Shown piece after piece: positions 1-11,466 of a DNA stretch of 64,000 bases; the stretch's first letter is position 1, and each line of letters opens with the position of its first letter. Source of the stretch: JAXMHQ01 sp046346665 (lineage in GTDB: Bacteria > Verrucomicrobiota > Verrucomicrobiia > Limisphaerales > JAXMHQ01). The DNA lies in assembly GCA_046346665.1 (NCBI GenBank), contig JAXMHQ010000001.1:1-64000 (forward strand). Reading direction: 5' to 3'. The notes below the pieces were generated by a model, which did no database searches, was not told the origin of the DNA, and was given only the letters and a program-made list of their open reading frames with translations. The position numbers and the translations under genes are program-made.

Positions 1-2412
<2,412 letters not shown>

Positions 2413-2492
2413 ACAAAAGTTACCTGTCACCTCTTTCGAGTTGAACAGGAACTCAACGAACTGTATTTGCCCTAGAATTTACCTATGTGTAG

Positions 2493-2505
2493 TTGTCAAA
2501 GAACA
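2493..2505 (-). promoter_or_regulatory. boxA-like antitermination element before 23S
   Basis: On the minus strand the sequence reads TGTTCTTTGACAA, close to the boxA consensus TGCTCTTTAACAA that NusB/S10 bind. It lies about 80 bases before the 23S 5' end, the usual place for a second boxA in an rRNA operon. Confidence 0.7.
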
Positions 2506-2615
2506 TCCCGGATCTTTTCGTCCGAGCGGTTTAGGCCCGGACGATCCGTCCCGGTAAATTGAATTCCGCAAGTGGTGATCTGAGATTTCAAATTTGAGAT
2601 TTGAGATTTCAGAAA

Positions 2616-2692
2616 TGGTGGGCGTGCGTGGATTTGAACCACGGACCCTGCGCTTATCAAGCGCATGCTCTAACCAACTGAGCTACACGCCC
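2616..2692 (-). tRNA. ileT: tRNA-Ile (anticodon GAT)
   Basis: This is a complete 77-base cloverleaf on the minus strand. The acceptor GGGCGTG pairs with CACGCCC, the discriminator is A, and the CCA end is encoded. The anticodon loop contains GAT and the T-loop is TTCAAAT. It lies in the 16S-23S spacer, second after tRNA-Ala, whereas the usual order is Ile then Ala. Confidence 0.97.
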
Positions 2693-2701
2693 CCAAAGTT
2701 T

Positions 2702-2768
2702 GTCGAGGGTCGAGTGTCGGGAGTCCAGGGCCGGAGCCGCATTCGACTCTCGGCACTTGTCTCTCGAC
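2702..2768. repeat. Fold-back repeat of the GTCGAG word family between the tRNAs
   Basis: The arm at 2702-2725 (GTCGAGGGTCGAG...) and the arm at 2744-2768 (...CTTGTCTCTCGAC) are imperfect reverse complements around a GC-rich loop. The whole gap between tRNA-Ile and tRNA-Ala is filled by this hairpin. The same word family recurs at 7882-8004. Confidence 0.75.
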
Positions 2769-2775
2769 GGCAGTT

Positions 2776-2851
2776 TGGTGGAGCTGAGGAGACTCGAACT
2801 CCTGACCTATAGCTTGCAAAGCTACCGCTCTACCAACTGAGCTACAGCCCC
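2776..2851 (-). tRNA. alaT: tRNA-Ala (anticodon TGC)
   Basis: This is a complete 76-base cloverleaf on the minus strand. The acceptor GGGGCTG pairs with CAGCTCC with one G-U pair. The anticodon is TGC in a TTTGCAA loop, the T-loop is TTCGAGT, and CCA is encoded. It is the first tRNA after 16S. Confidence 0.97.
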
Positions 2852-2915
2852 ATTGCAAAATTTCAAATCTCAAATTTGAAATCTCAAATCAAGGATCGAG
2901 TTCGATCTCTACCAC

Positions 2916-2928
2916 TTGCCAAAGAGCA
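2916..2928 (-). promoter_or_regulatory. boxA-like antitermination element after 16S
   Basis: On the minus strand this reads TGCTCTTTGGCAA, one or two changes from the boxA consensus. It lies between the 16S processing stem and tRNA-Ala, as expected for rRNA antitermination. Confidence 0.65.
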
Positions 2929-2940
2929 TGACTGCTCATT

Positions 2941-2973
2941 GGAAAACTGAATTGTGCGATAAGGTATTGAGCC
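2941..2973 (-). other. 16S rRNA processing stem, 3' arm
   Basis: The minus-strand sequence GGCTCAATACC...TTATCGCACAATTCAG pairs with the leader arm at 4754-4783. Both contain the same CTTATCGCACAATTC core in complementary orientation. Such a stem encloses 16S rRNA and is the usual RNase III substrate. Confidence 0.85.
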
Positions 2974-3053
2974 AAATCCGCGAACTGGAAGTTTTGATGC
3001 TTCCGGTTCAGCGTTCGACCTCGGAAGTCCGGTTTTTAACCCGGACCCGTGGT

Positions 3054-4622
<1,569 letters not shown>

Positions 4623-4753
4623 AACGTCTACCGCGTGAGCGGTAAACCACGCCGAAGCGTGATCTAGTTTAATTCTTGTCCGATGATTAGTCGGACGAAT
4701 TACAATTTTAAAACTCTCCAATGTTGGCCGCTTGCGCAGCCACCATCGAAGGG

Positions 4754-4783
4754 GCTCTCACTTATCGCACAATTCAATTTTCA
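4754..4783 (-). other. 16S rRNA processing stem, 5' arm
   Basis: In the leader transcript the sequence ATTGAATTGTGCGATAAG is the partner of the arm at 2941-2973. Pairing would loop out the entire 16S rRNA. Confidence 0.85.
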
Positions 4784-4941
4784 ATGAGCAGCGGGTCTTC
4801 TCTGCGTTTCCACAGTCACCAACCCAAAATCTCAATCGGCTTTCTTTAACGCCGTTTCCCCATCAGGGGGACAAAAAACCCGAGAGCCGATTTAATCATT
4901 CTTAACTCGGCCTCTCAGACCTTCGTTATTTTGCGTCCAGG

Positions 4942-4969
4942 ATTTTAGCCCGTCCGCCCCGACTGTCAA
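4942..4969 (-). promoter_or_regulatory. Sigma-70-type promoter of the rRNA operon
   Basis: On the minus strand a perfect -35 TTGACA (4964-4969) is followed after 16 bases by a -10 TAAAAT (4942-4947). Transcription would start near 4935. A GC-rich spacer and start region precedes the leader. It is the best sigma-70 match in the window. Confidence 0.75.
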
Positions 4970-5220
4970 CAGTTTGTTTTGCTGTCTTCCAGTCGCAAAG
5001 AACGTGGACAGATTATCCTACGCGCCGGATCGCGCAAGAGTTTTTTTAAAAAAAATTCGAGATCAAAAACTCCTTTATTTACAGGCGTTTCGTGGATTGT
5101 GCGCGAATTCTGCGCAATATTGTGAATAACTTTTTTCGCGTTCCAGCCCCATTTCCCCTCCTGCAACCCGCCATTCATCCCACCCGCCCCGAAACATCGC
5201 TCCACAACCCCAAAAACCCC

Positions 5221-6255
5221 TCACAAATCCTTCCACCAAAAACTCAAAATCTGGATGTCCCGAGGGCTGTTGCAGCCCAAAATCGCGTAAAATCGACGGT
5301 TCGATCCCTCCACCGACACCTCCACCTGGAATGTCCGGCTTCGCACCTGGCAATAACGATCAATAATCGGCCGGTATTGCGGGGGCACTTTGGCCTGTGC
5401 CTCCCCCATGCTGTGAAACGGCGCCTCCTGCCGGTCCCGGATCAATTCGTCCGCCGAATTCTCATCCAGCCCAAGGGCTTGCAACACTTCGGCCGAGGTG
5501 GTGTTCAGGTTGACCCGGCCGGATGAAAACGGGGTAAACAACTGCACCAGCCCAACAGGATAATGGGGCGTTTGCACGATCCGGCCCCAACGATTCCTTC
5601 GTTGAAAGGCCGCCTCCACATGGTTCGTGGCAAACGGTCCCCAATACATTTCCGGCGTAACCCCCCGCACCAGGAGCAGCTCGGTCAAATCATCCATCGG
5701 CCCGTTCTTCGCAAAGTACGGCGGCACCAGCGTCTGGTAATAATCGCTCTCCGCCCCCCCAACCTTCGGCAAATCATCCTTGTCCACCCAATCCTGGATC
5801 GCAGCCGAAATCCCCGAAATCTCGCTCGCGTCCACCCCCACCACCGTCAATGCCTGCTGCAACAACTGCTGGTCGGCCGTGTTGATGTTGATCTTCGATT
5901 CCAGGTCCGTAATTTGAATCGACAGCCGGCGTTCCCCGACTGGAAATCCGTTCAGCGTCACATTTGCCAGCGGACCGTTGGTGTCGCAGTCATCCGTCAT
6001 TCCGCCGGCCCACCGTTGCGTCAGCGCCGAATAGGGACAGGCCATGCTCTGTCCCAGGACCCACCGGGCCAGTTCGACGCCGGAGCGGCCGAGCCAGAGA
6101 TCCTGCGACTGGTCCTGCGCGTTCATCGCAAGGCGCGTTTCGACCTTCATCGCAAAAGCAAACGCTCCCACAATCGCCGCCAGCACGAAGATCGCGATCA
6201 TCACGATCATCAGCGCCATGCCCTCGCGGGCTTGGTGATTCGAGTGCGTTTTCAT
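5221..6255 (-). CDS. gspK: Type II secretion minor pseudopilin GspK
   Basis: This 344-aa protein begins with a short basic leader and the processing site EGMALMIV. It has a hydrophobic helix (about residues 12-35) but lacks the Glu at mature position 5, which is characteristic of GspK, the tip pseudopilin. The long periplasmic part contains INTADQQLL and VNLNTTSAEVLQALGL, the helix-hairpin-helix-like segments of the T2SSK family. The start is ATG 6255, overlapping the gspJ stop by four bases (ATGA). It is the last gene of the gspF-H-I-J-K run, and the rRNA operon follows on the same strand. Confidence 0.93.
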   Translation of the reverse strand: MKTHSNHQAREGMALMIVMIAIFVLAAIVGAFAFAMKVETRLAMNAQDQSQDLWLGRSGVELARWVLGQSMACPYSALTQRWAGGMTDDCDTNGPLANVTLNGFPVGERRLSIQITDLESKININTADQQLLQQALTVVGVDASEISGISAAIQDWVDKDDLPKVGGAESDYYQTLVPPYFAKNGPMDDLTELLLVRGVTPEMYWGPFATNHVEAAFQRRNRWGRIVQTPHYPVGLVQLFTPFSSGRVNLNTTSAEVLQALGLDENSADELIRDRQEAPFHSMGEAQAKVPPQYRPIIDRYCQVRSRTFQVEVSVEGSNRRFYAILGCNSPRDIQILSFWWKDL

Positions 6256-6992
6256 TGGGCGCCGGGCCGGATGATCTGGTTGCCGGGAAGCGGCGGCTGC
6301 TGGCCGGGCCGGATCGGCCCCGCGCCCGGCATCTGCCACATGGGCATGACCATCACGGAAGGCAGCGTGATGACGCTGGCGATTTGCTGTTCCTTCTGGC
6401 CCGATTGCCATTTGTCCCCGCCCCATTTCAGACTGACCAGCACCTTCGCCGGCAACTGGTTGGTCTGCGTCCATTCATCCATCCAGTCCCCCGCTTTCGG
6501 ATCCCAGAATGCCATGGCGAATTCCTTCACGTCCTTCAGCAACACCACCGGGTGCTGCTGTTCGTCTTCGTCCATGTCCATCAACACCGGGCATTGCCGC
6601 ATCACCAGTTGCTGCCCGCGTTCGGGGGCCGGCTCGAGCGAGAAAGTGATTCGCCGGACGTCGAAGGAGCCGAACCGTCCGCTGCGGGGAAAGGACTCCG
6701 GCAATTTCGCGACGAAACTCAGGGTGGCGTTGCGTCCGTTTTCCGCGAGGAACCGGTAATACTCGATGGACCCGGCGAACGAACGCGTGGAATTCAAGGC
6801 ATCCTCCAGCGTGCGCAAAGCCATCCGGGTGCGCTGGACTTCCGCCGCCGCCCGCTTTCCGCTCTCCGCCCCCCGCACCACCGCCATCCAGCTCGAATAA
6901 ACGGCGCCCACAATCAGCCCCAGGATGGCCAGGGCCACCATGATTTCGATCAGGGTGAACGCCTTCGAACGGCGGGCTGTCGGAAGCTTCAT
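6252..6992 (-). CDS. gspJ: Type II secretion minor pseudopilin GspJ
   Basis: This 246-aa protein has a prepilin leader SKAFTLIEIMVALAI, with Ala rather than Gly before the cleavage point and Glu at mature position 5. Position in the order H-I-J-K and length match GspJ, which forms the pseudopilus tip with GspI and GspK. The start at 6992 overlaps the gspI stop (ATGA) and places the leader near the N terminus. An upstream in-frame extension to 7154 lies wholly inside gspI and is rejected. Confidence 0.9.
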   Translation of the reverse strand: MKLPTARRSKAFTLIEIMVALAILGLIVGAVYSSWMAVVRGAESGKRAAAEVQRTRMALRTLEDALNSTRSFAGSIEYYRFLAENGRNATLSFVAKLPESFPRSGRFGSFDVRRITFSLEPAPERGQQLVMRQCPVLMDMDEDEQQHPVVLLKDVKEFAMAFWDPKAGDWMDEWTQTNQLPAKVLVSLKWGGDKWQSGQKEQQIASVITLPSVMVMPMWQMPGAGPIRPGQQPPLPGNQIIRPGAQ

Positions 6993-7408
6993 CGAGGCAC
7001 TCCTCCGCCGAATCCCTGCTGCTGCATCTGCGGCAGGTACAGGATCGCATCCAGCCGCTGCGGCCGCGCGCCTTTGTGCGCCGGCAGGATCACCACGGTC
7101 ACCTGGCAAAGCCCGTTGGATTGGACCTGGATTCGCTCCCAGTCGTATTTCCAATCGCGGAATTCGCCAAATCCCGATCCCTCGTAGATGACGTTGGTGT
7201 GGGTGAATTCGTCATACAAGTTCGCAATCACCGACGCCCGCGGATCCTCACGGGTCTGCTGCAGAGCCCGGGCGTTGGACAGCCCGTTCGAGAGCAAACC
7301 CAATATGGCGAAGAGGCAGACGAACAGGATGCCGCCGGCGATCAGCACTTCCAGGAGCGTAAACGCCCCGCAACGCCTGTCGGATGCCCTCAGATCGTGC
7401 AGGATCAT
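6989..7408 (-). CDS. gspI: Type II secretion minor pseudopilin GspI-like
   Basis: This 139-aa prepilin-like protein carries the leader CGAFTLLEVLIAGGILF, again with Ala before the cleavage point. A single hydrophobic helix is followed by a short periplasmic domain. The start at 7408 overlaps the gspH stop (ATGA); an ATG at 7420 is possible but lies deeper in gspH. The name GspI rests on its place between H and J and on its size, because the sequence itself is diverged. Confidence 0.82.
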   Translation of the reverse strand: MILHDLRASDRRCGAFTLLEVLIAGGILFVCLFAILGLLSNGLSNARALQQTREDPRASVIANLYDEFTHTNVIYEGSGFGEFRDWKYDWERIQVQSNGLCQVTVVILPAHKGARPQRLDAILYLPQMQQQGFGGGVPR

Positions 7409-8013
7409 CGCCCCCTCCAACGATTGGGATCCGATTCCAGGGTTGCCAGCCCGGTGGTGATCTCAAGGGTGATCTTCCTCCACTGGTCCCGCTCCGGCCA
7501 GTGCAGGATCATCGTCATCTCGTCACAGGTGCCGTTCGGAAAGAAATGAATCCGGGCCGTCTCCGATTCCCTGTATTCCAGCAAATTCACGTCGAGCATC
7601 TCAATCCTCACGGCGTCGCCGAGCCGCAGCGACCGCGCCTTTCCGCCCGGTCCGCCCGCCAGTTCGCAACGCCCTTCGCGCGGGTAAATGATCACCTGGC
7701 TGGTCTGCCCCTCCAGGATCGCGCGCGCCCGGGCCGCGGTGAACAGGTCGATCAGATCGCTGGTGGTCCGGCCCGGCCCCGACCTTTTCAACGCCTGGTA
7801 GAGTGTGGGAACCCCGGCGGCCATGATGATGCCCATGATGCCGACCACGATCATGATTTCCATGAGCGTGAATCCACGAACAGGTCGAGAGTCGAGCCGT
7901 CTTCGCTTCGCTTCGCCGCGCCAAGGAATCGAGCGTCGAGGGCCTGCATCCGCCCGAAGCGCACGCCGGGCAGGCCCTTGACCTTCGACCGTCGACTCTC
8001 GACAGATTTTCAT
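7405..8013 (-). CDS. gspH: Type II secretion pseudopilin GspH/FimT-like, with repeat-derived leader
   Basis: This 202-aa protein has the prepilin motif VRGFTLMEIMIVVGIMG about 46 residues from the ATG at 8013, followed by a GspH-like domain (SDLIDLFTAARARAILEGQ). GspH caps the pseudopilus shaft. The leader before the cleavage site is unusually long and basic. It is encoded by a fold-back repeat (7882-8004), so the true start may be a later unrecognized codon. The 8013 start overlaps the gspF stop by four bases (ATGA), which favours it. A separate gspG is not in the window. Confidence 0.85.
   Translation of the reverse strand: MKICRESTVEGQGPARRALRADAGPRRSIPWRGEAKRRRLDSRPVRGFTLMEIMIVVGIMGIIMAAGVPTLYQALKRSGPGRTTSDLIDLFTAARARAILEGQTSQVIIYPREGRCELAGGPGGKARSLRLGDAVRIEMLDVNLLEYRESETARIHFFPNGTCDEMTMILHWPERDQWRKITLEITTGLATLESDPNRWRGR
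7882..8004. repeat. Fold-back repeat of the GTCGAG family within the gspH leader
   Basis: AGGTCGAGAGTCGAGC near 7882-7897 is complementary to the GTCGACTCTCGAC stretch near 7990-8003. The two arms enclose about 90 bases. The element lies between the gspF stop and the gspH prepilin cleavage site and is translated as the gspH leader if 8013 is the start. It shares words with the hairpin between the spacer tRNAs (2702-2768). Confidence 0.7.
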
Positions 8014-9302
8014 TTCGCCGCGCTGATGTTGGCGATGAGTTTGAACATCGGGAGGAGGACGCTGAGCAGCAGGAAACCGACGCCGAGGGCCATGACGATG
8101 ATGAGGAGGGGCTCGATCAGGTTCATCATCACGCGCAGTGAAATCTGGAGTTCGCCTTCGTAGGTTTCCGCCAGGTTCGCCAGGGCGCCGGGCACATCGC
8201 CCGTGTCCTCCCCGATTTTCACCAGGTCCACCATGAGCTGCGGGAACAGCCGGCTCTGGGCCAGCGGCTGGGCAATGGTTTTGCCGTCCGTCACCGCCTC
8301 GCGCGTCCGGGCAATCGCGTCCTTCAGCAAATAATTCGGAATGACCTGCTCCGTGATCTTGAGCGCGGTCAGGACCGGCACGCCGTTCTGCAGCAGCGTC
8401 GAAAGCGTGCGCGCAAACTGGGCGAACAGGTTCGTCCGGATCACCTTTCCAAACACCGGCATCTTCATCTTCCACTCGTCCATCTTGCGCCGGCCGCTCT
8501 CGGTCGACTGGAACCGGCGGATGAGGATGACGGCGGCGGTGAGCACGAGCAGCAGGACGAGCACGGACCAGAAATGGCTGAACACATCGCTGACCCCGAT
8601 GAGGATCCGGGTGGGCAGCGGCAGCTCCACGTTGAACCCGTTGAACATGTCCACGAAATGCGGGAGCATGAAATAAATGAAGAACAGGATCAGGCCGACG
8701 CCCACGAGACACACCATCAGCGGGTAGATCATCGCGCTCTTCATCTTGCCCTGGATTTCCGCGAATTGCTGGAAGTGCGACGCCATCCGGCGCAGCACGT
8801 CCACGAGCGCGCCGCTCGATTCGCCGGCGCGCACCATGTTGACGTAAAGTTCGGAAAAAACGATCGGCTGCTGCGACATCGCATCGGACAGGCTCCGCCC
8901 CTCCATGACTTCCTGCCGGAGTTTCTGGCTGACCTCGGCCGAGATTCCCTTCGATTCGAGGTGCGACATGCTTTGGAGGGCGACGGTGAGGGGCATGCCG
9001 GAATTGAGCAGGTTCGCCAGTTGCTGGGTGAACGTGGCCATCTCCTGCAGCTTGGGCCGCCGCTGGCGGGTCAAGGACTGCCGGATCGACGGAGGCAGGA
9101 AGGCGGCCAGGTCAATCTTGCGCCGGGCGATGGAAGCCGATTCAGCCGGCGCCGCGGCCCCGGCCCGCGCCGTGTCCACGGCCACGGGAAACAACCCGAG
9201 CCGCTCGATCTGCGCCAGGGCCGCACTCCGGTCCGCCACGTCCAACACCCCCTGCACCACCTCGCCTGTCCGGCGGCGGGCCTTGTATGAAAATTGCGCC
9301 AT
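8010..9302 (-). CDS. gspF: Type II secretion inner-membrane protein GspF
   Basis: This 430-aa protein has the full GspF layout. An N-terminal cytoplasmic region starts FSYKARRRTGEVVQGVLD, followed by two T2SSF domains (about residues 90-215 and 295-415). Each ends in a hydrophobic segment, and the C terminus is LLLSVLLPMFKLI. GspF is the polytopic platform protein that couples the GspE ATPase to pseudopilus assembly. It is the first gene of the local gsp run. No gspE, gspD, gspG, gspL or gspM is present in this window. Confidence 0.95.
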   Translation of the reverse strand: MAQFSYKARRRTGEVVQGVLDVADRSAALAQIERLGLFPVAVDTARAGAAAPAESASIARRKIDLAAFLPPSIRQSLTRQRRPKLQEMATFTQQLANLLNSGMPLTVALQSMSHLESKGISAEVSQKLRQEVMEGRSLSDAMSQQPIVFSELYVNMVRAGESSGALVDVLRRMASHFQQFAEIQGKMKSAMIYPLMVCLVGVGLILFFIYFMLPHFVDMFNGFNVELPLPTRILIGVSDVFSHFWSVLVLLLVLTAAVILIRRFQSTESGRRKMDEWKMKMPVFGKVIRTNLFAQFARTLSTLLQNGVPVLTALKITEQVIPNYLLKDAIARTREAVTDGKTIAQPLAQSRLFPQLMVDLVKIGEDTGDVPGALANLAETYEGELQISLRVMMNLIEPLLIIVMALGVGFLLLSVLLPMFKLIANISAAK

Positions 9303-9390
9303 ATCAGCTGATTCCTGTTAAACAACGATTTCGCCGAAAAGTTGCGCGAATTGCAACCACGGATGACACCCGGCACACTAAAGGAATTCT

Positions 9391-9471
9391 AACCGCGAAT
9401 GGACGCGAATGGACGCGAATGGACGCGAATCACAAACAGTCATTGGCGTTCATTCGTGTCCATTGGCGGTT
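9391..9471. repeat. Fold-back repeat of GAATGGACGC words
   Basis: AACCGCGAATGGACGCGAAT starts an arm with three direct copies of GGACGCGAAT (9391-9430). It is answered by ATTCGTGTCCATTGGCGGTT (9452-9471), its approximate reverse complement. The element lies between larE and gspF, both minus strand. Confidence 0.8.
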
Positions 9472-9495
9472 GAGATTTTCGGGGCTGGAAACTTC

Positions 9496-10389
9496 TCAGG
9501 ATTTGTCCTGGGCCGCCTTCGCCACCACGACGCCCTCATTCACGCTGCCGCGCCGGTAGCCGAGAAGATCGAGCGTCACGTGGGCATAGCCGATCTTCCG
9601 GAGCGCTTCGGCGATGCGCGCCGGGACGCCGTCCACCAGGAATTTCCCCATCTCACCCGGGCCCACCTCGATCCGGGCCAGGCACTGGAGGGTTGCAGGT
9701 TGAAAGTTGAAGGTTGAAGGTTGCGAGGGCGCCGGCCCCGGGCGCAATTCGTGGTGGCGCACGCGGAGGTCGAAAAAGCCGAGGTCGCGCAATACATTTT
9801 CAGCCGCCTCGATCATGGCCAGTTTTTCCGGGGAAACTTTTTCGCCGTAGGGAATGCGCGAGCTGAGACAGGCCATCTGGGGTTTCTCCGAAGTGGGCAA
9901 TCCCAGCTCGGCGGACAGGGCGCGGATTTCCGATTTCGTGAGCCCGGCTTCCTTGAGGGGGGCCCGGACCTGGAATTCGGCGGCGGCTTTGGCTCCCGGG
10001 CGGTGATCGCCGATGTCGCTGGCGTTCTCACCGTAAACGATCACCGCGAACCCGCCGTCGCGGGCCACGGGCGCGAGCTCCGTGAACAGCTCGTGCTTGC
10101 AGAAATAACAACGGTTGACCGGATTCGAAAGGTATTCGGGATTCTTGAATTCATTGGTGCGAACGACCTTGAGCGGGATTTCGAACCGGCGGGCAATTTC
10201 CACGGCGTCCTCGAACTCGCGCCGCGGCAGACTGGGGGAGTCGGCCAGCACCGCAAGGCTGCGGTCGCCCAGAACATCCCGGGCCACCTTGGCCAGGAAC
10301 ACGGAATCCACCCCTCCGGAGTACGCGACCACGCAGGATCCGAACGAGCGGAACAACGCGCGCAGACGATCGAGTTTGTCAGATGCCAC
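9496..10389 (-). CDS. larE: ATP-dependent sulfur transferase of the LarE family
   Basis: This 297-aa protein has the PP-loop AYSGGVDSVFLAKVA (about residues 21-35), the RCYFCKHELF segment, and MACLSSRIPYGEKVSPEKL, all typical of LarE. LarE supplies sulfur to the nickel-pincer cofactor precursor after adenylation; the Cys in ACLSSR lies in the active-site region. No larA, larB or larC is nearby, so its role here is open. Residues about 219-235 (PSQPSTFNFQPATLQ) interrupt a conserved RVRHH...LARIEV join. They are encoded by a short-word repeat at 9690-9724, apparently an in-frame insertion. Confidence 0.88.
   Translation of the reverse strand: MASDKLDRLRALFRSFGSCVVAYSGGVDSVFLAKVARDVLGDRSLAVLADSPSLPRREFEDAVEIARRFEIPLKVVRTNEFKNPEYLSNPVNRCYFCKHELFTELAPVARDGGFAVIVYGENASDIGDHRPGAKAAAEFQVRAPLKEAGLTKSEIRALSAELGLPTSEKPQMACLSSRIPYGEKVSPEKLAMIEAAENVLRDLGFFDLRVRHHELRPGPAPSQPSTFNFQPATLQCLARIEVGPGEMGKFLVDGVPARIAEALRKIGYAHVTLDLLGYRRGSVNEGVVVAKAAQDKS
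9690..9724. repeat. GGTTGAAG-word repeat inserted in frame in larE
   Basis: The plus strand shows GGTTGCAGGTTGAAAGTTGA followed by AGGTTGAAGGTTGC, four to five degenerate copies of GGTTGAA. This is the same kind of sequence seen between genes at 17341-17462. Its length keeps the larE frame open. Confidence 0.8.
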
Positions 10390-10485
10390 GAATGAAACTT
10401 GGCATCTCCACCGCCGGTTGTCGAGCCGGGCCGAGGCCCGTCCCGGAAAATTCCGGAGGGAAAATGCCGCCGCGGGTCCGCCGCG

Positions 10486-11184
10486 TCAGGCCCCGCCCGC
10501 GCCCAGGGCCGGCGCCGGGGAGGACTTGAGGATCGCCCAGCCAAAGCTGAGCTTGGGAATCAACCCGGCAAGCCGGTTGAAATCGATCGGCTTCGGAATG
10601 GCGCTTTCGGCCCCGAGCCGCAGGCTCTCTGCGGTGTCGGGGGCACGGTCGGCTCCGGCGAGGGCGACGACGGGAATATTGCGCACCAGCCGGTCGGCCT
10701 TGAGGCGGCGGAGCAGTTCGAGGGCGTTCATGCCCTGCAGTTCGAGGTCGAGCAGGATGAGCTGGAGCCGGTCGCGGAGGGGGGCGGTGGCGCCGGCCGG
10801 TTCGCCTAACAACATTTGAAGAGCTTCCTCGCCGCTGCGGGCCTCGTGCAGCCGGTTCACCAGCCGCGTCGCGGCAAACGTCCGCACCGTGGCTTCCGCC
10901 ACGCCGGGATCACTGTGGACCAGCAGGACCTCGCCCGCATCCGACCCGGCCAGTTCGCCCCGGGCCTCGGCCTGCGTGAAAAGCGACGCGATGGAAACCT
11001 GCAAAGCCGACGCGAGCCGGCGGATGCTGCCCAGCGAGAGGTTCCGCGCGCCGCGTTCCACGTCCGCGACGTACGTCCGATGTAAACCCGCGCGCTCGGC
11101 GAGTTCTTCCTGGGAGATGCCCAGGCGCTTTCTGCGGGCCCGCACCGCCGAACCGAACCGTGTTTGCAAGTCGGCTGACTCCAT
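10486..11184 (-). CDS. XRE-family DNA-binding protein fused to a receiver domain
   Basis: This 232-aa protein has an N-terminal XRE helix-turn-helix (about residues 9-65: RLGISQEELAERAGLHRTYVADVERG). A receiver domain follows (about 85-205). The receiver keeps the phospho-acceptor Asp in LILLDLELQG and the KP pair in SAIPKPIDF, with one acidic residue in VLLVHSDPG. Typical response regulators place REC first, so this order is reversed. No histidine kinase is adjacent. It is monocistronic on the minus strand, with a 95-base gap to larE. Target genes are unknown. Confidence 0.85.
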   Translation of the reverse strand: MESADLQTRFGSAVRARRKRLGISQEELAERAGLHRTYVADVERGARNLSLGSIRRLASALQVSIASLFTQAEARGELAGSDAGEVLLVHSDPGVAEATVRTFAATRLVNRLHEARSGEEALQMLLGEPAGATAPLRDRLQLILLDLELQGMNALELLRRLKADRLVRNIPVVALAGADRAPDTAESLRLGAESAIPKPIDFNRLAGLIPKLSFGWAILKSSPAPALGAGGA

Positions 11185-11466
11185 GATTTAAGCGTTGGTT
11201 CAAAAACTACTTGCCCCATGCTACATCAGACCACAACAGACTAAGAGTGACAGCGGGCGATTTGATAAACCCTCGTCCCGACAGGCGTTTTGGTCAAGGG
11301 GGGTGTTTACCCCGGGGTGTGATCCTAACGTTATATAGACCTATAAATGACGCCCCGCCCGGGCCGGCGGGCGCGGCGGGCGCCGGGCTCCGGCCGGCCG
11401 GGGCCGCCCCGGCGGCAGCGCGGTTCGTGCTTGACGGCGGGGGGCAATCTGGTTGCATTCCATCCC

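Larger units (their letters stand above)
2581..2886. repeat. 24-bp perfect inverted repeat flanking the two spacer tRNAs
   Basis: Bases 2581-2604 and 2863-2886 are exact reverse complements over 24 bases. Each is built from GAGATTT/CAAATTT words, so each arm is itself a degenerate short-word array. The arms sit just outside tRNA-Ile and tRNA-Ala, so the transcript could fold with both tRNAs in one large loop. The arms are AT-rich, unlike everything around them. They belong to the same style of fold-back repeats found elsewhere in the window. Confidence 0.9.
4623..5220 (-). other. rRNA operon leader and upstream region; no gene
   Basis: This 598-base gap separates gspK from 16S on the same strand. 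It holds the promoter at 4942-4969, a transcribed leader of about 310 bases, and the 5' processing arm at 4754-4783. A TGCTCATTGAAAA stretch beside that arm resembles a leader boxA. Upstream of the promoter, 5041-5060 is a run of T and A. Short ORFs here have no recognizable content. Confidence 0.75.

Noticed and set aside
9391..9471. Tandem GGACGCGAAT copies as a CRISPR array
   Set aside because: The copies are ten bases, directly abutting, with no spacers, and no cas gene is present.
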